Part shown: positions 18,407-27,787 of the stretch, piece by piece
How positions within the stretch are numbered: position 1 is the first letter of the stretch
How the letters are laid out: every line of letters begins with the position of its first letter
The notes under the pieces: model-generated
Databases searched by the model: none
Seen by the model: only the letters and a program-made list of their open reading frames with translations
Told to the model about the DNA's origin: nothing
Made by a program: the position numbers and the translations under genes
Source: Tritrichomonas foetus
Lineage: Eukaryota; Parabasalia; Tritrichomonadida; Tritrichomonadidae
Reading direction: 5' to 3'
NCBI GenBank assembly: GCA_001839685.1
Contig: MLAK01000635.1
Coordinates: 1-64,000, forward strand
DNA length: 64,000 nucleotides

Positions 18407-19911
18407 TTTGAGGAATTTACAGATAATGAAAGATTGATTAACGTACAATGTGCATTCAAAAATTTGAGTGAAATTGAGGAAAATTACAGTAATTTCTGAA
18501 AAAATCGTTATTCAGAAAATTTAAATGATTCACGTTAATTTCTTTTAAAAATTCAATATGTACTATTTTCTATACAACTTTTTCTAACTCATCAAACTTT
18601 TTCATATTGATAGAATTGAAATCTATTTGTGACTTTTAGTGAAGTGATCATCTTCTTTGGAAGATCGTTTAAGAACAAAAAAATTTGGTTTAGAATTATT
18701 TATTGATGAATGGATTCATTTCGATGTCACAAATTTATATCTATATCTTCTCTTGAAAACTTTCCAATTCTAATATTATCTATAACTAAATATGAATTTT
18801 TCATGCAATAGTTGATGTTTCATTTATAGTAATGACAAATTAATAATGGAAATCTATTAAAACCATATAATTTTAATGGAGCAGAATCTGAGATACAAAT
18901 TTTTGTCTTTGCAACTCAAATTAATTTGGATTTGAGAGAGAAACATGATACTTTCATTTGTTGATAGAGATGATCACATAATTATTGATCAAGTACACTG
19001 TAGGCTCTGATCACTTTGCAGCTCTTTCCAATGATTGGTCTATTTATAGATGGAGGACAAAATGATTGGAAATGTCTTGGATGAATTGCAATATCAAAAA
19101 AGTACAACATCCAACTCAAATAAATGGCCTCCCTACCATTCTTGAAACTTTTTCACATTTCTCTTAATGAAACCCACAAAGTCCTCATTACATCAATTGA
19201 AAACAAACCGATTTAGTAGAAGAAATCCTATTGAATGAGTAAATTTATTAATCTACTGTTGACTAATTCAAGTGAACATATCCAAAACAAATTCTATTTA
19301 TTTCATCATCGGCTTTTTTAATTTCTGAAACTTGGCAAGCCATGCTCTCCCATAAAATGGATTCGCTAATTCGAAAATAATGAATATCATTTCCCAATTA
19401 CTGAAAGTGATTTTCAATTTCGGGCAAAATTGAAAAGGACCAATGAAAAAAACATTGTTAAATTTTGGGAACTCATCTCATGTTTTTATACTTACTTATG
19501 ACTATGAGGTGTTTGGATGGGTTTAAAATTAGTTTATCAACTTGGGATTTCACACGAAAAAAACGAGTATAATCTACTATTTTTCTTATATTAATATTGT
19601 CGATATCTCTGCAGGAGAGTCCATTTCTTTCTTTGTATATTCATATGGTAATGTATATGTATATTGTGATGTGACATGGTGTAATTCACTTCATTGTAGA
19701 TTTTATGATTCTTTGTTAGAACGAAGTAAATGCTCCATCTAGATGTCGAAATACTTTTTTTACATGTGTAAATATTCCTAGACAATATTTCGCAAAATGA
19801 ATGAAAATCAATTTTTAACTCCTTCCTTATAATTAATTTGTTGCTTAAGATTCTCTCTTTAATAGTATAAATTTAATCAAAATATAAGAAAAATAGTTTA
19901 TTTTCTCATTT
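18407..19911. other. 1.5 kb intergenic region, no gene recognised
   Basis: The region between two minus-strand genes is AT-rich and broken by stops. Around 18960-19210 base composition is a little more gene-like, and one plus frame reads a short stretch (LFIDGGQNDWKCLG) interrupted by two stops, perhaps an old relic of a transposase or other gene but too short to name. Small plus and minus frames near 19540-19790 look random. No tRNA or snRNA was seen. Confidence 0.4.
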
Positions 19912-20565
19912 TCAGCATGCGCATTCTGCACTATGCTTCGTCATTTCGCCTGTAATATCTATTATTGATGGCTCTTTTGATTCATGAGGAACGGAATTAT
20001 TTTGGTTCTTTCCAGCAATTGTAATTTTTCCCATTCTAATGTTATCAAACATTGCCCTTGCAACTCTGTCAAAAGATTCTTTAATGTTATGTGATGTAAC
20101 AGCAGATGTTTCTAAGTATGTTAAAAGATTATCCTTGGCAAATTGTTCTGCTGTGTCTGCAGAAATTTCCCTTTTTTCTACTAGATCAAGTTTGTTTCCA
20201 ACTAATAAAATAACAGCATTAGGATTTGCAAGTTGTCTAAATTGAGTGAGCCAAAATTGAAGTTCATTAAATGAAGCTTGTGATGTAAGGTCAAATACTA
20301 ACACACAACCAACGGCATCTCTAAAATATGATTTAGCCACTGATTTGTATGTTTCTTGCCCAGCAGTGTCCCATAATTCGAGTTGGATAATATTTTGGCT
20401 AATGTTTACTTTATATGGACGATAATCAACACCAACTGTTGTTTTTGTCACTTCATTATATTTACCTGTGAGTAATTGATCAACCATAGCTGTTTTCCCA
20501 GATCCTGCTGCTCCAATGACAACAACTTTTAATCTATAATCAGGATCTCCTACTTCTTGTGTCAT
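19912..20565 (-). CDS. Rab-family small GTPase
   Basis: The 217-residue product starts at the ATG MTQEVGDPDY; the longer frame begins at TTG. All nucleotide-binding motifs are intact: GAAGSGKT at 18-25, the effector Thr in TTVGVDY at 42-48, WDTAGQE at 65-71, NKLD at 124-127 and ETSA further on. The C terminus ECAC gives the XCXC pattern for double geranylgeranylation, so the protein should cycle on and off endomembranes in vesicle traffic. The switch region (DTAGQETYKSVAKSYFR) and FDLTSQASF are typical of Rabs of the Rab2/4/11/14 type, but I do not assign a subfamily. Trichomonads encode very many Rabs. Confidence 0.95.
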   Translation of the reverse strand: MTQEVGDPDYRLKVVVIGAAGSGKTAMVDQLLTGKYNEVTKTTVGVDYRPYKVNISQNIIQLELWDTAGQETYKSVAKSYFRDAVGCVLVFDLTSQASFNELQFWLTQFRQLANPNAVILLVGNKLDLVEKREISADTAEQFAKDNLLTYLETSAVTSHNIKESFDRVARAMFDNIRMGKITIAGKNQNNSVPHESKEPSIIDITGEMTKHSAECAC

Positions 20566-21027
20566 GATCACTTCAAAAAATGATGTGATAGACAAAACTT
20601 ATCAAATTTCTGTTCAATAATTACATGTAAAGCTATGAAAAAAATCTAAGTTCTAATAAACATATGCGATCAACATTTCTTAGGTGTATTAAAAAAATGA
20701 TCGTATTTTACTTGATGTGAATGACAGCTGCCTGAGTTGAAGATAAGGACTATAAAGATCTCAAATACTAATCTATATATTATACTTAAGGTTTACTATC
20801 ACTCATGTTTTTTTGCATTGAAATCATAAATATATACGTATTGAAAGACGAAGTGTATCGAATAAATATAAATGCAACAACTTTAAACATGTTTTACTCA
20901 ATAAGTTTTCTTCAAAAATAAAAAACAATTCTCTAAATCATGATATTTCATTATTTCTTTACTTACAAACAAATATACTATATAGAAACAAAAACATACA
21001 TGGCATATATAAAGTATAGCATAATAT
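20566..21027. other. Intergenic AT-rich DNA
   Basis: About 460 bases between two minus-strand genes: upstream region of the Rab gene and 3' flank of the Asn-rich gene. All frames are closed and no repeat or RNA gene was seen. Confidence 0.4.
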
Positions 21028-23157
21028 CTATGCAATAGGAGACTTTTCTCCATTTTCTATTGTATTAGGTTTTTTTAAACTTGATGGTGCTGTTTTTCTA
21101 AATGGGCTATTTCCTTCACTTAGTAAAAGCTTCACTTTTGCAGATGCTGGTTTGGGAGGTGTCTTTGAAAGGGGTGAATAATTCAACATGTCTTGTGTAG
21201 AGCTATCAAGAAACATAGAATAATTCGATACACCTGCATTTTTTGGTCTTCCACACGCAAGACAATAACACGGTTTCTGTCCAATTGCCGTGCTTCCAAC
21301 GTCTTGTAATACATTTTCGTTTGTTAAAGATAGTAAATCTTTTATTGTTGCAACATTTTCTAGTTTATGATTTGTTACATTCATTTCATGTCTGATTTCA
21401 CTGATTGCGTTTTGAAATTCATTATACATTTGTTGCATTCGTGCTTGATTCGCTGTATTTATTTCCTTTTCACGAATATTCACAATATTATTTATCACAT
21501 CTTCAATTGGTGCACCAGAATACCCAGAAATCGAAACAAGTTGTTGTGTTTGTTTTTCGAGGATATCTTTTAGAGTGGCAAGTTCATTTTCTAGGTCGTG
21601 ATTACTTCGAGATGAATGAAAATCACAATCATCACATCCAGAATCCCTTGAACTTACTACATGACCATTTGGATTGGTTGTATAATAATTTTGATCATTA
21701 TGATTGTAATTATTGTGAAGAGGACGAGTTTGACGTGGTGAATAAACAAAACTTGTATGTGCTCGTAAACCATTCGAATTCTTACTTGATCTCTGAACAT
21801 TCAAATCTTTTGATGACTTAACTTTCTTTTTCTGCACTTCATCTTCTTGACCATCATCATCCACATCCCTTCCACTTCTATCGTCATTATTTACATCATT
21901 TACGTTTTTAGAATGAGGATTTGAATGATTTTCAATGTTGTTTTTATTGTTAGATGATGATTTTGGGTTTCGATTCAAGCGATCATATATTTTAGAGGAT
22001 CTTCCAGAAAGTGGATTTTTTCGAGTTGAGAAGTTTTTGCCGGTTAAAGAAGGAAGTATTGGTTTTCCTTTATCGTCAAAAACAACTGTTCGACTTTCTT
22101 CCTTTGAATTTCCTCTTGAGGATGGTTTCGATTGATTTTCAGTTTCACTATTCATGTTGCTGTTTGGGTTACTATTCATATTACTGCTTGTGCTGCTATT
22201 TTCATTTGCAGTTGCAGTAGTTTTCTTATTTGCATATGAATCCTTCCCAACTTTACTCAATCCTGTCACACTTGAAAGATTATCATTATTGCTGTTACTT
22301 CGACTATTGTTTTCTTTCTGAAGATTATAACTATTATTTCCATTATTATTTTTATCATTGGAAATATTAATTTGATTCTGATTGTTATTATTATGATTAT
22401 TAATTTGATTCTGATTGTTATTATTATGATTATTAATTTGATTCTGATTGTTGTTATAATTAATATTATTTTCATTTTCGTCATTTTCAATGTTTTGTTG
22501 ATTATTATTTTGATTATTGTCACTGATATACGCGTTATTAACATTATCATTGGAAAAATTTAAATTATTATTACTTTTTCTATTTTCATCAACTTTTGAA
22601 GCTAGGCTTGAAGATTTTCTTTTTTTTCCAACTTTTGAATCATTTTTTTTCGGTTTTCTTGAGGAGCGCAGATCTTTTCCTTCGAATTCGAATGAGTCAG
22701 AACGTGAAGACAATAATTCACTTACACTATCGTTGTCAAAACCGTTTTCAAGTCTTCGTTGGATATCCTCAATTTTAAATGGAATGTTAATTAATGGATT
22801 AATCATTCGTTCGAGGCGAGACACATTTTCATTTATCGATTTATTTAGATTGTGATTTGATTGTTCGAGTTGTTCGCGCATCATCGTTTGATGTTCACTA
22901 TTTGTTTTGACTAGCGAGCTTATAGTTGCCGCAAAATTCTCCAGCTTCTTATTTGTCTCATTATTGATTTCGTCGACATGTTGGCTGAGTTTTGAAAGGC
23001 GATCGTTTTTTATCATATCGTTATATTGTTGGTTTAAAAAGCCGATTTCTTTTGCGAGTCTGGTGACTTCGGTATACAAAAATAGAATGATCTCTTTAGC
23101 GGTATCTGTGTTTACTGAAATTTGAAGAAGTTTCTTATTCGCTTCGAGAACTTCCAT
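21028..23157 (-). CDS. Asn-rich coiled-coil protein with C-terminal CxCxxC motif
   Basis: The product has 709 residues. Residues about 1-140 are a coiled coil (starting MEVLEANKKLLQ). A long low-complexity region (about 150-470) follows, dominated by Asn, Ser, Gln and Lys, including tandem copies of an NQNQINNHNNN unit. A second helical region lies at about 520-620. Then comes the compact motif CYCLACGRPKNAG near residue 640, which could bind zinc. Its position after a coiled coil recalls the C-terminal Cys motif of DUF4795/QRICH2-type flagellar proteins, but that link is a guess. A Ser/Pro/Lys tail ends the protein. Function is unknown; a cytoskeletal role is plausible. Confidence 0.8.
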   Translation of the reverse strand: MEVLEANKKLLQISVNTDTAKEIILFLYTEVTRLAKEIGFLNQQYNDMIKNDRLSKLSQHVDEINNETNKKLENFAATISSLVKTNSEHQTMMREQLEQSNHNLNKSINENVSRLERMINPLINIPFKIEDIQRRLENGFDNDSVSELLSSRSDSFEFEGKDLRSSRKPKKNDSKVGKKRKSSSLASKVDENRKSNNNLNFSNDNVNNAYISDNNQNNNQQNIENDENENNINYNNNQNQINNHNNNNQNQINNHNNNNQNQINISNDKNNNGNNSYNLQKENNSRSNSNNDNLSSVTGLSKVGKDSYANKKTTATANENSSTSSNMNSNPNSNMNSETENQSKPSSRGNSKEESRTVVFDDKGKPILPSLTGKNFSTRKNPLSGRSSKIYDRLNRNPKSSSNNKNNIENHSNPHSKNVNDVNNDDRSGRDVDDDGQEDEVQKKKVKSSKDLNVQRSSKNSNGLRAHTSFVYSPRQTRPLHNNYNHNDQNYYTTNPNGHVVSSRDSGCDDCDFHSSRSNHDLENELATLKDILEKQTQQLVSISGYSGAPIEDVINNIVNIREKEINTANQARMQQMYNEFQNAISEIRHEMNVTNHKLENVATIKDLLSLTNENVLQDVGSTAIGQKPCYCLACGRPKNAGVSNYSMFLDSSTQDMLNYSPLSKTPPKPASAKVKLLLSEGNSPFRKTAPSSLKKPNTIENGEKSPIA
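22367..22452. repeat. 33-base tandem repeat inside the Asn-rich gene
   Basis: A 33-base unit is present in about 2.6 copies: 22367-22399, 22400-22432 and a partial third copy. The first two are identical. Being a multiple of three it keeps the frame, and on the minus strand encodes an 11-residue Asn/Gln/Ile/His unit. Recent slippage or unequal exchange explains it. Confidence 0.85.
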
Positions 23158-23415
23158 ATTTGTTTTTGATAGGATATTTGGCCTCTAAGGATAAATTTTA
23201 TCATCATTAGGAAATTTTTTACCATTAATTTCACCAAATTTCAATAAAGTATTGAAATCAACGAATTTTGTTTACTTTATTTTCGTTTTTGATAAACGTA
23301 ACAAGGATATACCACAAATATTGATTGATTAGGCTTTTCAGTAATTTATCATTTTTCAATACAAGTTTCCATATAAAAATAGAAAAAGTTAAAATATATT
23401 TTTATCAACAATTCA

Positions 23416-24690
23416 ATGGCGCAACTCGCCCAACAAGCAGTCAATGCTATTATTCGTCCACCTCGAAAAGAATATGACGAACTTTCAATTCCCCAATATC
23501 TTCAAGGCGAAGACGGCACAAAATTTATTCGCCATCCAATCGGCTTCGTTAATTCACGCAATATCCCCCTCGTTGGTTCTTATTATCATGCTGTCGATGC
23601 TCCAGCTACCGGTGGAGGTCCCTGCGTTTTTTATTTGCACGGTAATGCATCAAGTCAATTAGAAGGCCAATTCCTTGTTCCAAACCTTTGTCCGTACGGC
23701 ATATATGTTTGCTGCTTCGATTTTGCCGGGTGTGGCTGCAGCGGTGGCGACTACGTTTCCCTTGGATATTTCGAAAAACAGGACACAGAATTTTATATCG
23801 AGCAAATGCATCAAATATTCAATCTAGGCCCATTCATTTTATGGGGACGGTCAATGGGCGCAGCCACCGCCCTTCTTGTGAAGCATCCCCTCGTTGTTGG
23901 CCGGATCGTCGATTCGGCATTCACATCCGTGCCTGACATGTGCTCAGCCATTGCGCAATCTATGCACCTTCCATCCTTCTTTGTTCCCGCCGTTATTTGG
24001 TTCCTCAAAAAGCAGGTTATTCAGCATGCATCATTCGACATTGAAGAAGTATCACCGATTTCTGTTGAGAATGAAAAGGAGGTGCCTGCAGTGTTCGGTC
24101 ATGCAGATGAGGATCAGTTCATTCCTTTCGAGCAATGCCGTCGCCTGTTTGATCATTATAACACAAAAGAAAAGTTTTTGATGACACTCGAGGGCGGACA
24201 CAACAGTCGCCGCAAGAAAAGCTGGATTAGATTAGGCGTGTCGTTCATTTTCCAGCAACTGGGAATCGAAGTTGCCGAGTTGCAGATTTCAACATGCAGA
24301 AAACTACAGGAATCTGTTTTTCACTTTTCCAGCTTCACTGCAATGGTTGAAAAGACTGATGCAAAAGGTGGCGAAACGACTGATCAAATTATCTCTGACT
24401 ATAGAGATGCAATGGAAAATGAGAAAGAAGAAAGAAGGAGAAGGAGAAAGAAGCGCCATCACCGCCATCATAGAAAACACAAGAAACACCACAGAAGGCA
24501 TCATCATAGCAGTGATGAAGATGAGGAGGACGAAAATAATGATGAAAAAGAGAAGGAGGAGAGTGAAGGAAGTGAGGAAGCGGAAAATGAAGAAAAAAGT
24601 GCGGGGAAAACAGCAACAAATGATGAAGACATGATTCAACTTTCTTCATCAAGTAACAAAGACAGTAATGAAGATGAAAATGATGAATAA
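23416..24690 (+). CDS. Alpha/beta hydrolase, ABHD17/S33-like serine hydrolase with basic-acidic tail
   Basis: The 424-residue product has an alpha/beta hydrolase core at about 50-285. LHGNASS (74-80) forms the oxyanion region. The nucleophile elbow GRSMGAA gives Ser146; Asp231 in GHADEDQFIP and His262 in EGGHNS complete the triad. The pattern is closest to ABHD17/BEM46 proteins, which include protein depalmitoylases, but the substrate here is unknown. No signal peptide or membrane segment is visible. The C terminus is unusual: about 340-375 is packed with Arg, Lys and His (RRRKKRHHRHHRKHKKHH), followed by about 50 mostly Glu/Asp/Ser residues. The 5' part of the gene uses more G/C-ending codons than neighbouring genes, perhaps a sign of high expression. 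Confidence 0.9.
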   Translation: MAQLAQQAVNAIIRPPRKEYDELSIPQYLQGEDGTKFIRHPIGFVNSRNIPLVGSYYHAVDAPATGGGPCVFYLHGNASSQLEGQFLVPNLCPYGIYVCCFDFAGCGCSGGDYVSLGYFEKQDTEFYIEQMHQIFNLGPFILWGRSMGAATALLVKHPLVVGRIVDSAFTSVPDMCSAIAQSMHLPSFFVPAVIWFLKKQVIQHASFDIEEVSPISVENEKEVPAVFGHADEDQFIPFEQCRRLFDHYNTKEKFLMTLEGGHNSRRKKSWIRLGVSFIFQQLGIEVAELQISTCRKLQESVFHFSSFTAMVEKTDAKGGETTDQIISDYRDAMENEKEERRRRRKKRHHRHHRKHKKHHRRHHHSSDEDEEDENNDEKEKEESEGSEEAENEEKSAGKTATNDEDMIQLSSSSNKDSNEDENDE

Positions 24691-25046
24691 GAGGGAATAT
24701 TTTTATGTAAATGTTTGTTTTCATATTGATGCATTCATTCTATTTCATAGTTTTTCGTAATAGTGTTGTCATGAATGTGATGAAAAATTGAATGAAAAAT
24801 AAATTGGTTTAAGGTTTATTAAGTGATGCTTTGATTAGATGATGCTTATCAACTTTTAGTGAGATTGTTGAATCTCATAATTTTGCTATTATCAATCCAT
24901 TTTCAATATTTAAACTCATTTTTAAAATGCCAACGATTAATCATACAAAAAAACTTGAACTTTGGTTCCAAAAATATAAATAAATAAAAATTAGACTCAA
25001 GTTAGTAATAAATAAATAAAGTTAGCTAAACAATTAGATATATTGG
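24691..25046. other. Convergent intergenic region
   Basis: About 356 AT-rich bases separate the ends of two convergent genes. They contain several AATAAA/TAAA strings on both strands (for example around 24797 and 25008-25020) that could act in 3' end formation. No other feature was seen. Confidence 0.4.
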
Positions 25047-26648
25047 CTAAGGTGCTTCTTCATCTTTCTTTCCAAACTCGATTATTGCCTTTTTTTGCGG
25101 TTTCTCGATTTTCACACTTTGATGTTTTCTTGCCATTGCAATCATTGCTTTTTGTTCAGGATCGAGTGAGGTTGTATGGAATTTTGGTTTTTCAACAGAA
25201 ATTTGTGGAATCTTCTTGGTTTCCTGTTGCTGTGGTGGAGTAATTACAGGCGGTTGGATGATTGGCTGTTGTGCCCCTGGTTGTTGATTAATTAATTGCA
25301 TTTGCATATTCATCATCTGAATTTGCTGAATTGTTTGGATATTCATTCCAGGTGTCATTCCATTCGTCATACCATTATTTACATTTCTGATTCCAGAAAT
25401 TTGTGAAATATTTTGCATTCCTACCATTCCATTAATTCCCATGTTATTTGGCATGTTTTGGGCTCCTTGCATACTTTGCATAGATTGGATTGGTTGAGTG
25501 GTATTTGGTGGAGCTTGTGGAGTAATATTTTGAATTCCCGGCCTTTGCATTGGTACTGGAGCAGTGAGAACGACTGATGTAGAACCACCAGGAAGCATCA
25601 CTGTTGGTGGTTTATTTTTCACGTCACTGATATTGATATTATTTGGATGTTTTTTGATATTCATATTTTGTTTGTTATTGGAATTTGATTTATTATTGTT
25701 ATAATTATTTGATGCATTATTATTTTTATTGTCATTTGAAGGTGGGTAATAAACCATAGGATCTCTATTTTTACCTTTCTTCTTATTTCCAGCATTTGCT
25801 GAATTATTATTTGTGCGATTGTCTTTGTTTGGTTTTTGTCTGGATGATCTTTGTAATTCAGCGAGTTGTGCTTTAAGGTGAGAAATTTCTTCTTTCTTCT
25901 GGTCAAGAAGGATTTTCTGTTTCTTCACCTTTCCTTCAATTGCATTTAAACGGTCGTGCTCGCTTCTAAATTTTTCTCTAAAGAAAAGCGTCAAGTTTGT
26001 CAGGAGAGTTGGCATTTGTGAAAGTGAGCCAGAATCCTTTGGAAGCATATCTACTGTAAAGAAGTCTTCAATCTCTTCTTCACTCAGTCTTTTTGGATCC
26101 AAAAAATTCATCAAATTATAGCAGTTAGATTTTGGCTCTTTTTGCAGATTTATAAAGCTGAGAATGAATCGATACAGCTCGTGGTGGTCCCTGACATTGC
26201 ATTTTTTGTTTTGAAGAATCTGACTCAAAAAATGGGGCGGCACAAGAAGAAATTGTGTTTTGTTCAATAATACGTTGATATTTTCGGCCATGGTTGGAAT
26301 CATGTCTTTCACGGGTACTCTCGAATGAATTTTGTCTAAGAACTGAGTCAAAATTTCGTCGACATTATTTTTTTTGTTGAATTCGTCGATTTTCGTAAGA
26401 AGTGAGGAAACTTCCCATTCTTCGGCAAGAAGGGTAAGTTCGTCGACACTTTCGTGCGTGATTTGAGGATTCTTTCCTTGGACAAACGGCAATAATTTTT
26501 CGAATGATGAGATTGGAGTTTGACTTTGGATTTTCATGGATTGCTCGGGATTATAATAATTCGCAAAAACGTTTGAGCTTTTTGAGAAAAGATCTGGATC
26601 GACAGAAAACTCAACGTGATTGTAAATAATCACGTAAGAATCGGTCAT
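25047..26648 (-). CDS. BTB-like domain protein with Met/Gln/Asn-rich tail
   Basis: The 533-residue product opens with a BTB/POZ-like pattern at about 5-95: VEFSVDPDLFSKSSNVFANYY, then FEKLLPFVQG and the ELTLLAEEW helix. A BACK-like helical region follows (about 95-215), including the block HELYRFILSFINLQKEP. A short coiled coil (about 230-265) precedes a long disordered tail rich in Asn, Lys, Met, Gln and Pro. BTB-like heads of this kind occur in large trichomonad families, often with ankyrin repeats, which are absent here. BTB proteins commonly dimerise or recruit cullin-3 ligases; no specific partner can be inferred. Confidence 0.75.
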   Translation of the reverse strand: MTDSYVIIYNHVEFSVDPDLFSKSSNVFANYYNPEQSMKIQSQTPISSFEKLLPFVQGKNPQITHESVDELTLLAEEWEVSSLLTKIDEFNKKNNVDEILTQFLDKIHSRVPVKDMIPTMAENINVLLNKTQFLLVPPHFLSQILQNKKCNVRDHHELYRFILSFINLQKEPKSNCYNLMNFLDPKRLSEEEIEDFFTVDMLPKDSGSLSQMPTLLTNLTLFFREKFRSEHDRLNAIEGKVKKQKILLDQKKEEISHLKAQLAELQRSSRQKPNKDNRTNNNSANAGNKKKGKNRDPMVYYPPSNDNKNNNASNNYNNNKSNSNNKQNMNIKKHPNNINISDVKNKPPTVMLPGGSTSVVLTAPVPMQRPGIQNITPQAPPNTTQPIQSMQSMQGAQNMPNNMGINGMVGMQNISQISGIRNVNNGMTNGMTPGMNIQTIQQIQMMNMQMQLINQQPGAQQPIIQPPVITPPQQQETKKIPQISVEKPKFHTTSLDPEQKAMIAMARKHQSVKIEKPQKKAIIEFGKKDEEAP

Positions 26649-27787
26649 TCGTTCAATTTCTATTTCGGGAAGAAATGTTATGTGAAAAATTTTGTAGTTG
26701 AGTAATCGAAAAGTAATTTATTGTGAATTTTTGGACCATTTATGCATTGAATTACTGCTTAAATCACAAACGAATCCGCTTTTCAATGATATTGCATATG
26801 TTTTAATGATGTTGAATTTGTACCTGTATAAGAAGTAGTAAAAGTGAAATTGTAAAAGGAGAATAGTTGATGTTAATTTTTCTCTGATTTAGATTTCTTT
26901 TAAAATCACAATCAATAATTTATTTATTTTTTTAATATCTATGCCTTCTCTTCTTAGGATGGTCAGAGCAGGAGTCTGGAATTTTTGAATAGAAATCAAG
27001 ATATTTCCATATTGGAACAACTCATTCTTAAAAAAAATTAGAAACTTGATTTGTGCTCACATATGAATACAAATCGCATATGCAAACCGTTGGTGAGGAT
27101 TTACTCAAAAAGGGAAGAACCGTATTAGCGAATAGGAAATACACATCGTGATTATTGCGAAACAGCCATCTCGCTAATGGTATATTCATACACCTTTTAC
27201 AATCGTTTCTAATCGGCAACATACACGAATATACTTCGGATGTCGCGACAGAATGCAATAAAGTAGATTGATATCAGACAGAATGAAAAATGAAATAATC
27301 AAACATTCAGGAAATGAAATCAGGTCAGTGAATCTAATCAAAAGTGATGAGATTATATATAATAATTAAAATAAGAATGCAGTGGAAAGAAATATAATGT
27401 TCAAAAATGAATGAATTTGAGATGAGGCAATGTTACAAAAGTTGCTGATGAAATTTTTGAAAAATGGAGAATGACATCATTACTATTATATATTTGATGA
27501 TTACATTCAACAAACTTATCATCTTGTCATTTGGAGTTGCTGTATAAGGAAGCATATTCATTCTTTCGACTGTTAAAGTATTTAATATCGTTGTTATATT
27601 CTATATTTTATGATTAATTTTGCATTTATTGAAATGGTAATAATTAATTTCTGTAGAGCTGCAAACAATAAATGGCTTCTGTTGAACAATGTCTAAAATA
27701 ATCTAATGCTAAATAAAAAGATTTTTGGAAAATTTAAGAAATAAAATACAGTACCTTTTAAATAATTTTAATAAAATGATAAACAAA
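26649..27787. other. 1.1 kb intergenic region with a less AT-rich island
   Basis: No credible gene. Most of it is AT-rich, but about 26940-27290 is clearly less so, without a good reading frame. Inside it ATTAGCGA (near 27126) pairs perfectly with TCGCTAAT (near 27172). The island could hide a structured RNA gene or a decayed gene; neither a tRNA nor a spliceosomal RNA could be fitted. A 76-codon minus frame at 27028-27258 has no recognisable feature. Confidence 0.35.

Noticed and set aside
19010..19210. Possible transposase relic (LFIDGGQNDWKCLG and following)
   Set aside because: Too short, with two stops in the frame and no second motif; not enough to name a family.
19542..19785. Small overlapping frames on both strands
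   Set aside because: Residue composition looks random, with no start context and no recognisable motif.
24304..24724. Long His/Phe/Leu-rich minus frames opposite the hydrolase tail
   Set aside because: They are the reverse reading of the AGA/GAA/CAT-rich tail codons of the real plus-strand gene.
27028..27258. 76-codon minus frame, and a U5-snRNA-like CCTTTTAC loop near 27190
   Set aside because: The frame has no known pattern; the bases flanking the CCTTTTAC string do not form the U5 stem and no Sm site follows at the right distance.
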